This document shows positions 38,931-49,767 of a stretch of DNA of 64,000 nucleotides, in pieces (within the stretch, counting starts at the first letter, position 1; each line of letters opens with the position of its first letter). The translations under genes were made by a program, and so were the position numbers. The notes beneath the pieces are model-generated. The model did no database searches. It saw only the letters and a list, made by a program, of their open reading frames with translations, and was not told the DNA's origin. Source of the stretch: Trichoplusia ni (Eukaryota; Arthropoda; Insecta; Lepidoptera; Noctuidae); contig NC_039489.1 of assembly GCF_003590095.1 (NCBI RefSeq), positions 6,470,407 to 6,534,406 of the forward strand. The letters run 5' to 3'.

Positions 38931-40652
38931 GACTTTTTTTTCCTAACTTAAATTCAATTAAGGTTCAACTGACAACTGAGAACAAACAACGCCATCTATC
39001 TAGTACCCGCGTTAACGTAAGAAACTTCGACCTTCGCATGTTATGGGTTTACCTGGGCTTTTTTCCCCAATTACGCAACGGAAAATATGGATATAAAAAT
39101 GTATGGTCCTCTGTGAAGAAAGGAAAGTCGTTGAAATTAAAATTAACAATCATAAAATAGTAAGATTAAATAGGTAGGTATATTAGTAATTTATTGCACC
39201 TTTACTTATTAGAAGGCTTGAGGCTTACCTTTGCTGACTAAATGATTAATAGCATTCCTAAAAATCCAAATGTATTTTTGAAAAACATGCTACATTAAAT
39301 TGTAGAATAACTATTTCATAAATTAGTTATATACATTACATAGAAAAAAATGCCTGATTCTAATATACCGGGATCATTGCTCACGAAGACACACTTTCAA
39401 TTTAAATAATTTTAACCATCAGTCTTATTCAGATGATGGATACCAAAAAATGAGGAAGGTTTGATTATTTATCTAAATGTCACGACAAATAGCCTGTGTA
39501 CGTGTTGTGATACGCGTAACAAAACCATAGCGTGATTTAGGAATGCTAAACAACGCCATCTTTTGAGCATTTGCGTGAACATAAGAGACACTGCTTACAA
39601 GTGTATACGAATGTTCAATGAATCAATGGTCCCTCTGAAAAAATATACCTTTAATAGTTGTGTTAACTTAAATTGAAAATGATCCCATGAGGTCACAAAA
39701 TCGGGTAACTATCTCATGTTTTAATTCCGTTCTGTTGTTGTTCCGTTGTGTCGCTACTCACAAACAGCTCGCCACAAGCTGCCCTGCGGATGTATGCTCC
39801 TACATATACCGTCAGACACATTTTTTATTTATATCTCAAGGTTTAAAAAAGCATGTATTAGTATTATTGTTACTACATCTTCCAGGCTTATCTCCAAAGG
39901 AACAAGTTTTCCTTATTAAATCGCTTTGTTATCTGACTTTGCTGTCTTGCTCGCAAAATATTTTTCCTCCTTTTTTTCTGGAATACAAATTTGAAAATTT
40001 CCAGATCTGCGGTCTCTTGAAGCTGTGAAAAGAATAAAAATATATCGCTATTATCTACCATTCACCACACGACACATTCCCTTTCAATGTGGCCTTGTGT
40101 AACATCTGAATAAACATAATATTGTATTATTAATCTTTGTTTAACTTGTAATCGCGGGACTTTATAGCAACCAAAACAATGTGACGTCACTAATCTAAGT
40201 CATAATATTCTCGTCTCTTAGATGTTTCATAGGTTCTTATTTAACTTTCAATTTTAGAGTTCTAAGCCAGAAGGTTAAATAGAAACCCTTTTACAATTGC
40301 TTCACTGTCTATCCGTGTGTATGTCTATCTGTATTTATGCTGAATTTCATTATTCGTATCTGCCCAGCTGATCAGCTAGAGAGTTGAAATGTTTTAATAT
40401 GATTTAGGTAATTTTGGTTTTCGCTTAATAACAATTAATTAAATAAAAATCTAAGTTGTAACAGTAAGTACGTCCATACTTTACACTTTTTAATGTCTTT
40501 TTAGTGACCATTTCATATTTTTCTGTCAAAACTATTAGTTCATAGCCCAAGTGCATATTTTTTTTGCTTTTTTTTTGAAAATTATTTTACCCATCCATTC
40601 AGAATTGTATATAGATTTAAAAAAGACTTCGTAAACCATAATAATACACAAG
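38931..40652. other. Intergenic DNA between the two gloverin genes
   Basis: CGCCATCT motifs at 38990-38997 and 39554-39561 lie in related worn repeats. The longest ORF of the window (39687-40028 +, 113 codons) is hydrophobic and low-complexity with no family match, so I do not call it. Confidence 0.55.
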
Positions 40653-40775
40653 TTTATCCTGTTACAATCATTTGAATGACATCGAAATAACCCCCTTTTC
40701 TCTTGAGCCAGGGTATTCACCGGGAATCACCGCATTGGTATATAATATGTGTAAGTTGCTGTTTGGGCACAGTTC
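40653..40775 (+). promoter_or_regulatory. Glv: Gloverin B promoter: GATA, Rel-like, TATA and initiator elements
   Basis: TTTATCCTGTTAC (40653-40665) is identical to the gloverin A element. AATAACCCCC, reverse GGGGGTTATT, is at 40686-40695. GGGTATTCAC (40711-40720) and GGGAATCACC (40722-40731, nine of ten positions of a GGGRNWYYCC kB consensus) follow, then TATATAATAT (40739-40748) and CACAGTTC (40768-40775). The second kB-like site is better than its gloverin A counterpart (GGGCCTCAAC), so induction strength could differ. Confidence 0.75.
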
Positions 40776-40807
40776 CTGTGTGCTTCTTGAGACGATAGGT
40801 GTAAAAG
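40769..40807 (+). other. Glv: Non-coding first exon of gloverin B (5' UTR)
   Basis: It runs from the predicted start in CACAGTTC (40768-40775) to a GTATGTA donor at 40808, and is spliced to 41534 (acceptor tttttacag), 13 nt before the ATG. Intron 1 is about 725 nt. From 12 nt after the donor it is filled by transposon sequence. Confidence 0.73.
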
Positions 40808-40819
40808 GTATGTATCCCA

Positions 40820-41170
40820 CTAATATTATAAATTCGAAAGTTTTGTTACGACGTTTTTGTATGACTGTAGGTATTATTAAATGATGTAACGGTTTACTCA
40901 CGCGTATTTATCGGGGTAGCCCGACTAGTTTCGGACCCAACCGGAGTCCTTAATCATGAGCAGACGCGGCGGGATCGCGAGTCGAAAGGAAGGTTCGACT
41001 AGTCGGGCTACCCCGATAAATACGCGTGAGTAAACCGTTACATCATTTAATAATGAATCAGTCTCACGATAGTTATTATAAAAAAGACTGTAGGTATGTT
41101 TGTTACCTCTTCACGCCCTAATTGCTTGACCAATTTTGATGAAATGGCATGGAAGTAACACATTTATAAT
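40820..41170 (+). repeat. Glv: Dispersed repeat in gloverin B intron 1, split by a fold-back element
   Basis: The outer repeat starts 'ctaatattataaattcgaaa' and resumes at 41086 as 'gactgtaggtatgtttgtta', then 'tgatgaaatggcatggaag'. This is a common lepidopteran repeat; a relative is at 21205-21385. It is interrupted by the fold-back element at 40875-41085, which is flanked by the 12-bp direct repeat GACTGTAGGTAT. Confidence 0.6.
40875..41085. mobile_element. Fold-back element with 57-bp perfect inverted arms (gloverin B intron 1)
   Basis: Arms at 40873-40929 and 40998-41054 are exact reverse complements by eye, separated by 68 nt; the first two bases of the left arm overlap the flanking repeat. 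The core reads acgcgtatttatcggggtag. A relative at 6352-6472 has a longer left end (atcgtgagactgattcatta), so the left side of this copy is truncated. GACTGTAGGTAT at 40863-40874 and 41086-41097 looks like a target-site duplication. No ORF; the family is unnamed to me. Confidence 0.75.
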
Positions 41171-41546
41171 TTTACCGACTTGCGAAAGTTTGTTTTATAA
41201 CAATTAGTGTGATTGGCGCGAGTGTCAATGACCTTAAATAATGTTGTTCGTTTTTTTTGCTCACCTGTTGAGACGTTGCGATTCATAAGTCAATGTAGTT
41301 TATTTGTGACTTGGCCAGTCAAGTTTTAGGTTTGAGTTTAAATTTCGGCGTATTTTTTGCCGTATAGATTACTCGTACTTGAAGTATTATTGAGCTTGTC
41401 AGCAAGATAACAGTTTCTTTTCGAATTATTTTGGAACAAAATGCCAGTATTTGGATACACAAAGATGTAATAGGACCATATTTTTCCATTGTTTTACTTA
41501 TAGTGTGAATGAAATTTATTTGTATTTTTACAGATCACTCTACAAT

Positions 41547-43510
41547 ATGCAGTTATCAACCATCTTTTGTTTTGCCGTTCTGCTAGCTTGTGCAAGGGCA
41601 CAGGTGTTTGTAAGGCCGGGACACAAAGACGAGTAAGTTTGAATCGAAGTAGATATCTCAGATATAATATGTTTATAATGTAACCTTAAATAATGTAATC
41701 CCACCGGATAACCCCGTGGTTTCATCAACATGTGGCGTAAAACCCACTTGGGACAAATATACGGGGTATACCTAAATATTGTTTTAACAACAAAAACATA
41801 CAACCTACTTTTAACAGACAACAATTTCACGTTAAATAAAAAAGAGAATCAGCGAAAATCGTTTCATGATGACCGAAGGTCTGAGTTTAGAAACAAAAAA
41901 AATAGGTACAACAAAAATGCAAAAGAATTGAGCCCCTTCTACTTTTAAAAATCTGTTCACAAGCGATCACCAAAATTACCTATTAAAATATTGTTTCAGT
42001 TAAATTTGTGTATTAAGACCAAAGCCAAATAATTTTGTGCCCATCATGTACCTATTCCTGAGATTAGCACGTTGAGTAAAATAAACAAAAGCTTCTGATT
42101 TAATTGGTTTTAGATGTTTGTTTTCCTTGTTCTAAGGTCACGAGTAGAGCGAATCTAAAGACGTTTTTATTTGCAGAGACTTGGCTTGGATGCGTAGTAT
42201 GGGGAAAGGACATGTCTTTGGAACGCTTGGCAGTACAGACGGCTCACTTATTGTAAGTATTTTTAAACGATTCCCATGATGTACAAATTTCAAGTTACCT
42301 TCACAAAGATACACAGACTCAGGACAAGTAATCGTGGGTACGTGGATACAACGTCGTTACTCCGCTTTACTATGGCTGTTTAAAACTCATATTATGGCAT
42401 TTAAATTCATATGGAGTTCAAACGAGATTGAAACGCAATTTGATTCGACCGGAGATCAGGAGCAGAACCCACATTTTAAATACCTTTCGAAGCACATAAA
42501 AGCTGTGATAGATTTCTAAGACACGATATTTGACGCTTAGTTGCATGCCTTGGGATCAAACTCTAGACTTTAGACTTGGCAGTCCTGCATTCTTCCCACA
42601 AGACTATCTAAATTTCTTCTCCAAATCTTTAAAGATTACATCAGCGACAAAAGAAAATCCCTCTGCTTTATAATTTCCTATCCCTAAACTGTAAAATCCT
42701 TTGCAGGGTAAACTTGGCTACAAACAAAACCTTTTCAACGACCAGAGAGGCAACTTAGGAGGCACAGCATACGGCTCAAGGGTCATCAATGAATATGGTG
42801 GCACCAGTTCCTTCGGAGGCAAGCTGGACTGGAAAAACGCCAACGATAATGCAAGAGCCTCTCTTGATGTCCACAAGCAGGTTGGCGGGAGCAGTGGTGT
42901 AAGTTACAATTTATTATTAATTTACTTCCCAATTAACAAGTCGGTAAAATTTAAGGGATCCTTCGGAATATGGGTCTCGTTTCTATTTTGATTTCTGAGA
43001 CGTACTCTATAAAACTACCCATCATATTGCATTTAACTGAGCCAGAATGTATAAGGTATGTAGAAAAATGCATGCGTCATCACCAATCAAAAACTCATCT
43101 GACACACGTACCTATGTATATAGGTAAGTCTGTAAGAATGCTCTACAAAATCATGAAATGAAGGAACAACAATAAGGTACAAGGTAGTAGATACTTAGAT
43201 TATGAAAACAACTTTATCGCAAAACCAGTTAAGTAAAATCACAGTGTAATAACTAATATGTTAATTGAGTTATTTTTCTTAACACCCATCTTTGCAAGGG
43301 ATATATATCAATCTATAGTACAAGTATTTTAGTCATTCATTGATTAATTCCTTTGATTTTTTTTCTTTTTAGATGACTCTCACTGGTGATGGAGTATGGA
43401 AACTCGATTCGAAGACCAGGCTGGTGGCTGGCGGCAATCTGGACAAGACCTTTGGACACTCTAAACCTGAGCTAGGAATTCAAGCGAAAATTGAACATGA
43501 TTTTAAATAA
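41547..43510 (+). CDS. Glv: Gloverin B, 163 aa, lacking the cleavable pro-segment (four coding exons)
   Basis: This is a second gloverin in tandem with the first. Coding exons are 41547-41632, 42177-42252, 42707-42898 and 43373-43510, with GT-AG introns in the same phases (2, 0, 0). The signal peptide is MQLSTIFCFAVLLACARA. The segment after it (QVFVRPGHKDE) runs straight into the mature-type sequence DLAWMRSMGKGHVFGTLG. The 14 residues of gloverin A from YPQY to RHPR have no counterpart, so no R-x-x-R processing site remains. Hand alignment of the mature regions gives 89 of 131 identical residues. Exon 4 is two codons longer (KNANDNAR against SNDNAR), and a lysine follows the final IEHDF. 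All frames and splice sites are intact, so it looks functional. Upstream sequence before the exon 3 acceptor has an in-frame stop (TAG) and no hidden pro-segment. Confidence 0.94.
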
Positions 43511-43692
43511 GAGTGCATAGACAGTATTTTACATTATGACAATTAGGAATAGATTTAGATGATTTTAAACTGAATCTCTGATATATATTTTTTAACCAAA
43601 TTTTTAAATTGGATGACTCAGACTGGACTATATGCCATGCTATTGAAATATAGATTACAGACAGGAATTGATATGAATTGAAAAATAAGGAA

Positions 43693-43698
43693 AATAAA
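43693..43698 (+). terminator. Glv: Polyadenylation signal of gloverin B
   Basis: This AATAAA is the first after the stop codon (43510), about 180 nt downstream, and is followed by GTGACTTTTT, which suits a cleavage region. Confidence 0.6.
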
Positions 43699-44869
43699 AA
43701 GTGACTTTTTCAAAGTTATACGTAGGTACCTACTTTCTTAATTATTCTAAGACACCACTGAGAAAACGGGAAGGATCAAATCTTGATTAAGCTTGGATAC
43801 CAAAATATTTAATCTGAAAACGACAACCCGCAGTGAGCTAGCGTCGTAATCAAAACCTTCCTAAAATAGGAAGAGGCCTATACCCAGCCATTTTGTCAAC
43901 AACTTCTGTACTTAGTTGGAATGTTATTTTACTTTAAAAAACTGAGTGATTGTTTTTTTCTGGTCTAACTGGAAGTCTCTATATTTTGCAGATGAATGCT
44001 TATATTTATCAAATAGCTAATAAACACATCATCAGCGTAAATATAAAGTCTAATTAACACTTCAGGGCGTTTCTACCAAAAAGCAATTACAACTAATTTG
44101 AACTGTTAATTGCTTGAGCCTCATATTAACACGCATTTTAGGATTGTTAATGTTATTCATATTAAAGCTTAATTATCAAATAATTAGAATTCGTATGACT
44201 GAAACATTGACTGAAAGCAAAAATTAATATTTCTGTAATGAAGTTAAATGTTATTAACATGTGTTACTGTCCCATGATAGTCAAATTGACGTGAAAAAAT
44301 TGTAAATAGATGGAATTTCTAAATAAAATACTTACTCATTTCTAATAAAAACTCTTTCTTTTATTCTCCTAGTTAAAAAAATCACAACTTAAAGTAATAT
44401 TATAGAGTGGCATATTTTTACGACACCCGCAATAATATTAAGTGCTTTAAAACTAGGCAGGCTCACAAGTTACAAATATTTGATTTTGGTCAATGCTCTT
44501 TTGTTTTTTTCTAAAGAAGAGCACTTCATCTCAAAGTGGGAGGAGTCTTTGAAGATATCCTATCCAAAAAAGGGGGTAAGTTTTAAAAGGTTTACTATCT
44601 CGTATTATCGGGAATCCTCCGACTAGACGCAGTTCGAAATCAGATTTAAATGAAATACACCGAATGGTTCTTAAAAAAAATATTTTTATAAAATTTTCAT
44701 TCATGCCACCTAATTAGTAAAATGTTTATCTGTTTCACCTTCCCGTCACTTTCGTCCGCTTCAATCAATAGTCAGCCCAAAGAGGTGAGTCAGCTGTTAT
44801 CTTAAAACCATGATTAGCATCCAAATCTATAGGAACTTAAGCATATAATTCAGTACCTATCATTATCAT

Positions 44870-45010
44870 CATCATGATCTCAGCCTATTTCCGTCCAATG
44901 CTGAACGTAGGCCTCCCCCAAAGAGCGCCAACCATCCCGGTCCCGGGGCAGCCCGCATCCATCCGCTGCCAGCCATCTTCTTCAAATCATCGGTCCACCG
45001 TGCTGCAAGG
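44870..45010 (-). mobile_element. LINE 3' end (minus strand), downstream of gloverin B
   Basis: The minus strand gives PGPGWLALFGGGLRSALDGN in one frame and, in the coding frame, DRDGWRSLGEAYVQHWTEIG-stop followed by a GAT-rich tail. It is an RTE-like C-terminus of a different subfamily from the one at 20665. The 109-codon plus-strand ORF over it is an antisense shadow. Confidence 0.65.
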
Positions 45011-45300
45011 TACCTATATTGTAACCAAAATCCATACCAGTTCTCAAACCCAAGGGAATTTCCTCCTAGTTCCCATATACATAGGTATACAGTTCCGAAG
45101 TTATTTAATTATTCAGTCGAGTGTTCGCGGTGAAACTACGTTCTGTACAACTTTGTTAATAACAAGCATTCCAAGTGAGTTTGTTTTTGTTGCAGATTGC
45201 TGAACTAAGAATTTGTTTTAACTTGGGAATTTCGGATGAATAAGATAGTATTAAAATGTGATTCGTTCTTGTAAGGTATTGTGGAGAAAAGAGTTGAAAA

Positions 45301-45350
45301 TAATAGTTAAGGAGGTCTTTTCCCAGCAGTGGGATTGTACAGGCTAAATA
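45301..45350 (+). mobile_element. LINE tail scrap (plus strand)
   Basis: 'ggtcttttcccagcagtggg' then 'attgtacaggctaaataaag' matches the '...VFSQQWD' end and tail of the RTE-like family. Confidence 0.5.
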
Positions 45351-45543
45351 AAGAAAAAATAACGCATTAGATAAATGAATTGTCTTTTACTTTCGAAGTA
45401 ATTACATTTTAACCACAAAAGTAACTATGGTTCAATTCACATTCTAATAACCGACGGCTATACAAGTAACCAATTTTGTTTTGGTAACTCAAATTGCTGT
45501 CCTAAGTAATTATTCTAGTTAAACCAATTTAATTGCTCTGTTT

Positions 45544-46200
45544 AGCGCCATCTATCAAGTATAAAGTGTACTATTACCTTGCGAGCGTACTAGAACTTGC
45601 TAGTTTTAAATACTGCTAATAGATGGCGCTCAGTTAACAGTTGTACCAAGACACCAATCATTACTAAATAAATTTACTGGTGAAAATAATTAAGAGTTTA
45701 GCTTGAAACACCGCTTAGTCATATTTTTTTTTCAATGTCATTCTGTTATTATTTTAAATTTTACAAGGAGATAAAATAATGATGAAAACAACGCCATCTC
45801 TAATTTTCTTTGTAAACTAAGTTTGCTACTGATGCCATAGTTCTTACGCTTGCTAGAGCTACATAAATATTCGATAGATGGCGTAAATGGTTAACAATTG
45901 AATATTAATAAAATTATTATGGTTTTATTTAAATTGATACTGCATTGCACGACAGTAATGCATCGTTTTGAGTTGAACACATTTATGTTTTTCTGTAAAA
46001 GAGTATTGTTTCTTAAGGGTTTGTAAACCGTCATTTACAATGAAGCAAGGAAAAATAAGAAAAATACAATCAATTTGTAAAAGTTTATTTAGCTTAAAGA
46101 TTGACAAAAATATTACGTATATGCATTATAACTAGATTTTAACCCGTACACAATCTGAGCCAAAAATAACTTAAATAATGTACTTACCTGATAGATGGCG
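45544..46200. repeat. Cluster of five AGATGGCG motifs, two inverted pairs
   Basis: Motifs at 45546-45553 (-), 45621-45628 (+), 45792-45799 (-), 45876-45883 (+) and 46193-46200 (+). AGCGCCATCTAT (45544-45555) mirrors ATAGATGGCGCT (45619-45630), and ACGCCATCT mirrors AGATGGCGT at 45791-45884, each enclosing about 60-75 nt. Flanks share worn similarity ('gcgagcgtactagaactt', 'gcaagcgtaagaacta'), which suggests small repeats rather than chance. Confidence 0.6.
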
Positions 46201-46823
46201 TTGCCTGACTCCTTTTAAATCGCAGCTCCTAAACTCTGGTGTTTCAGTATTCTGGGATACCTAGGCATATTTATTTTTATGAAGTAAGTAATGGAACAAT
46301 TATAAGTGTTTGAATATTATTAAGTGACAAAAATGGGATTAACTTTCGTTTTTATTTTGGTTGGTAAAATTCTCCCTTATTAATATACTTAGTTACGCAT
46401 ATTACCTACATACTAATATACTAACACTATTAATATTTTATAAAAAATATCAGTTTCTATAGGTACCTACTTAAAATCAACATTTGGTACGTACTCATAG
46501 CTTTGAAAAATCACATTGGAACTTTGGCTGCGGTAAGTAACTTTCTAAGTAAGTTACTTACCTTAAAATAATTAAGAAACAACATATCCCACAAAAACAT
46601 TTATACGTAGATATTATATCCTCAAAATGAAACCATATCGCTCTCATAGTCACAAACTTATCACATATGCTAGCTCTTACAGAATAAGTTTCTAACACTG
46701 CGCTCTACTTTGCAAGCTTTAAACGTCACATGGTGACTTTTAGCTAACGTCTCATCTGAAATGTAACGTGAAAACTAAAATCCACTACTTCTTATATCTT
46801 TGCCATACAGCCAAAGTTAATAA

Positions 46824-47276
46824 TCTATACTAATATATAAAGCTGAAGAGTTTGTTTGTTTGTTTGAACGCGCTAATCTCAGGAACTACTGGTCCAAATT
46901 AAAAAATAATTTTTGTGTTGAATAGACCATTCATCGAGGAAGGCTTTAGGCTATAAACCATCACGCTGCGACTAATAGGAGCGAAGCTAGGTACAATGGA
47001 AAATGTGAAAAAACAGGGCAGGTATAAATCTATACTAATATATAAAGCTGAAGAGTTTGTTTGAACGCGCTAATCTCAGGAACTACTGGTCCAAATTAAA
47101 AAATAATTTTTGTGTTGAATAGACCATTCATCGAGGAAGGCTTTAGGCTATAAACCATCACGCTGCGACTAATAGGAGCGAAGCTAGGTACAATGGAAAA
47201 TGTGAAAAAACAGGGCAGGTATAAATCATAACTTATACCTTCTACCCACGGGAACGAAGTCGCGGGTAACAGCTAG
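46824..47276 (+). mobile_element. Tandem pair of Helitron-like elements
   Basis: Unit 1 (46824-47028) and unit 2 (47029-47276) both start TCTATACTAATATATAAAG. Over their shared length they look identical except for the number of GTTT repeats. Unit 1 stops at 'gcaggtataaa', short of its 3' end; unit 2 runs on to the terminal hairpin and CTAG (47273-47276) followed by T. Confidence 0.75.
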
Positions 47277-47324
47277 TTAATAATAATTTCATTTACTGAC
47301 ATCATTATACAGTTGGGATAGTAA

Positions 47325-47575
47325 GGCTGTGTTTCGGAAGGCACGTTAAATTGTGGGTCCCGGCTGTTATTCAGACACCTTTGACAGTCGTTACAAGTAG
47401 TCAGAAGCTTGAAAGTCTGACAACCAGTCTAACCAAGGGTTATCGTGTTGCCCAGGTAACTGGGATGAGGAGGTCAGATAGGCAGTCGCTCCTTGTAAAA
47501 ACACTGGTACTTAGCTGAATCCGGTTAGACTGGGAGCCGACCCGAACATAGTTGGGAAAAGGCTAGGCCGATGCT
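47325..47575 (+). mobile_element. 5'-truncated 5S-derived SINE
   Basis: The sequence begins inside the body ('gtgtttcggaaggcacgtta') without the 5S-like head and runs to 'ggctaggccgatgctg'. GATAGTAA at 47317-47324 and 47576-47583 is the likely target duplication. Confidence 0.8.
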
Positions 47576-47734
47576 GATAGTAACATCACTTGAGCTAGTA
47601 AAAAGGGTACTGTTAACTGACGTCACACGAGATTATGTTTCACTAAGATTTACTAAATTTTTTGTTAATAAGTTAAAGTGAAAATATGTAGGTATTCAAT
47701 ATTTTTTGAAACCTGTTAAATGCACAAAAAATAT

Positions 47735-47822
47735 CGTGCGCATCACACAAACATTTGTCCTAGGTGGGTATCGAACCTAAAACGTCTGGTTTAGCAGCCA
47801 GAACCACTAACCACTAGACCAA
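47735..47822 (-). mobile_element. tRNA-SINE head (minus strand)
   Basis: On the minus strand: GGTCTAGTGGTTAGTGGTTC as A-box region and GGTTCGATACC as B box (47768-47778), then 'aggacaaatgtttgtgtgat'. Confidence 0.7.
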
Positions 47823-48689
47823 AAAAGAACTAGACAGGTCCTATTAACCAGTGCAGACATTAATTATCGCTTGCCGTCTAGACAAGTTACACGTCTGTAA
47901 TAACTGCTACTTATTTTGTCAACGTTAAATTTAATGATAGACTAAAACCTAACTTTCATTTTCGATCAATGCCTAGACTAGGTAGGTAGTGATTATTTTA
48001 TATTAACCGTCAAAATAATTTATAGCTTATTACTAGCTCATGCCGCGATTCTGTATGAATATCTGCACATCTTAAAGGCATTAGTCTTTGAAAAGAACTA
48101 ATATTTTGACATTAAAATCATCAGATATTTGCTGAGATCTCCCTTGAAAATTGAAGAGCCTGACTGATACAGATGGCCCATTTTTTCATACATACTTGAT
48201 GTGGTGAACAATTCACACAATTCCACTAAACCTACTAATTTTATAAAATAGAAAGTCTATATATTTACATGTTTTTCCAAATCACTTAACGAATTTAGAC
48301 GGACACAGATAGTTTATTACCAGGCTTATACACAGGATAGTTTTTTATCCTGATTCTTTGTTGCCCATGATCATATTGGATTTGCAGCGGGCAGGCCTAC
48401 GAGCAAAGGGCCAAAATATGTTTATAAATTATAGTGTATGTGTTATTCTGATGTTTACTTTACATAATTGAAAATATTATTTATTCCATTCAGTAGTTTT
48501 TTACGAGTAAAGAGTAACGAACATCCATCCAAACATAATTATAAACTTTTATGTTTATGACATCGGTGTCGCTCCCATATTTAATGTGCGCTTACGCATA
48601 AGTGTAAATGAATGTACATCCAGTCATAATATATAAAGAAGCTGTTATATAATTGTATTTGTTCATGGATTTGTTTTTTTTTTTCAAGA

Positions 48690-49100
48690 ATTCCTTTATG
48701 AAGTCACTTAAACGAATCGCCTTAACTGTATCTGAGGGCACGGCAGTGCCCCTGCCAAGTCTCGAGCAAAACGGGCACGGCCGTACCATCTTTTCTCGAA
48801 GCGATTCGCGGCTGTTTCGCCCCCCCTGTATCTTCGACGTGGACAAAGCTAGGAGTTTAGCTTTTCGGGGAATAATAGTAGGCATTAGAACAAGCTTAAG
48901 TTCGAAATTACATGCCAATTGAATTAATGGTTTAGGAGTTACGGTCGATCAAAGTTACACCATTTTGTCACTCACTGACTCACTGACTCACTGACTCACT
49001 GACAGATCATCAAAAATCTAAGGTACTTCTAGCAGACTTAGAAACTTCAAATTTTGCACCAAGATAGGTCCTTAGCCACATATAAAGGAAAAATTATAAA
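48690..49100 (+). repeat. GC-richer dispersed repeat with (CACTGACT)n
   Basis: It has a small hairpin GGGCAC/GTGCCC (48736-48751), 'cgggcacggccgtacc', and then an 8-bp tandem repeat CACTGACT at 48970-49003, followed by 'aatctaaggtacttctagca'. ORFs on both strands span it and none resembles a known protein. It is probably a transposon fragment. Confidence 0.45.
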
Positions 49101-49767
49101 AACATTAAAAAATAATATGCCATAGAAAACAATTTTATATTTGCGGTTTGGCAAGAACATTATGTATGGATTTTGACTGCATTGTTAACTTTGTTCGTTG
49201 TTTAAGTACCTATTCAATTGGATGAATACATACATAGAATAGAAAAGAATAATATAAATGTAATACACAGACTATCATTAATACAAATTAATACATAAAA
49301 TTCATAATTCATTAAATTAATAAAGCTAAAACTCCATTGTATTGCGATAAATATTGTATGCGCGCTCGATAGATGGCGTTGTACGTGTCTGAATCGCGCT
49401 ATGGTTTCGTTACAAAGCGCAGTCTAAGTAGTACTTCAGAATAATTCGATAATTTTCATTTGATAGCGCCACCTGTCTATGAAAAACCATTTCGAAACTA
49501 AAAAATATTGTAGTGATAATTGATATTCGGAGAACTTTACGTGTTATTTAGTTTAGTTTAGCTATATAATAGTTTGTAAGTTAGTAGATATATATATGCA
49601 TATATATATAAGTTTAAGCTTGTTTACATTAGAATTAACGAAGTCTCAGAGAAGAAACAAAAGAGATAGAGATAGAGAATGGGTTCTAAGCAAAGCAGTA
49701 GCTGAAGTCCTAGAAATTATGACACCTAAAAAAAAAGAAAGAAATACACTTACAAAAAATAAATGAG

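Noticed and set aside
39687..40028. Longest ORF of the window (113 codons, plus strand) between the gloverin genes
   Set aside because: Hydrophobic, low-complexity translation from AT-rich DNA, with no family motif, promoter or homologous position near the other gloverin.
36948..43510. Attacin or lebocin rather than gloverin
   Set aside because: The sequence blocks, exon structure and about 130-residue mature length match gloverin; attacins are longer with repeated G domains, and lebocins are proline-rich.
44874..45203. 109-codon plus-strand ORF downstream of gloverin B
   Set aside because: It is antisense to an RTE-like LINE C-terminus on the minus strand.
48592..48922. Overlapping ORFs of 108 and 89 codons on opposite strands
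   Set aside because: Both come from one GC-richer dispersed repeat; neither translation resembles a known protein.
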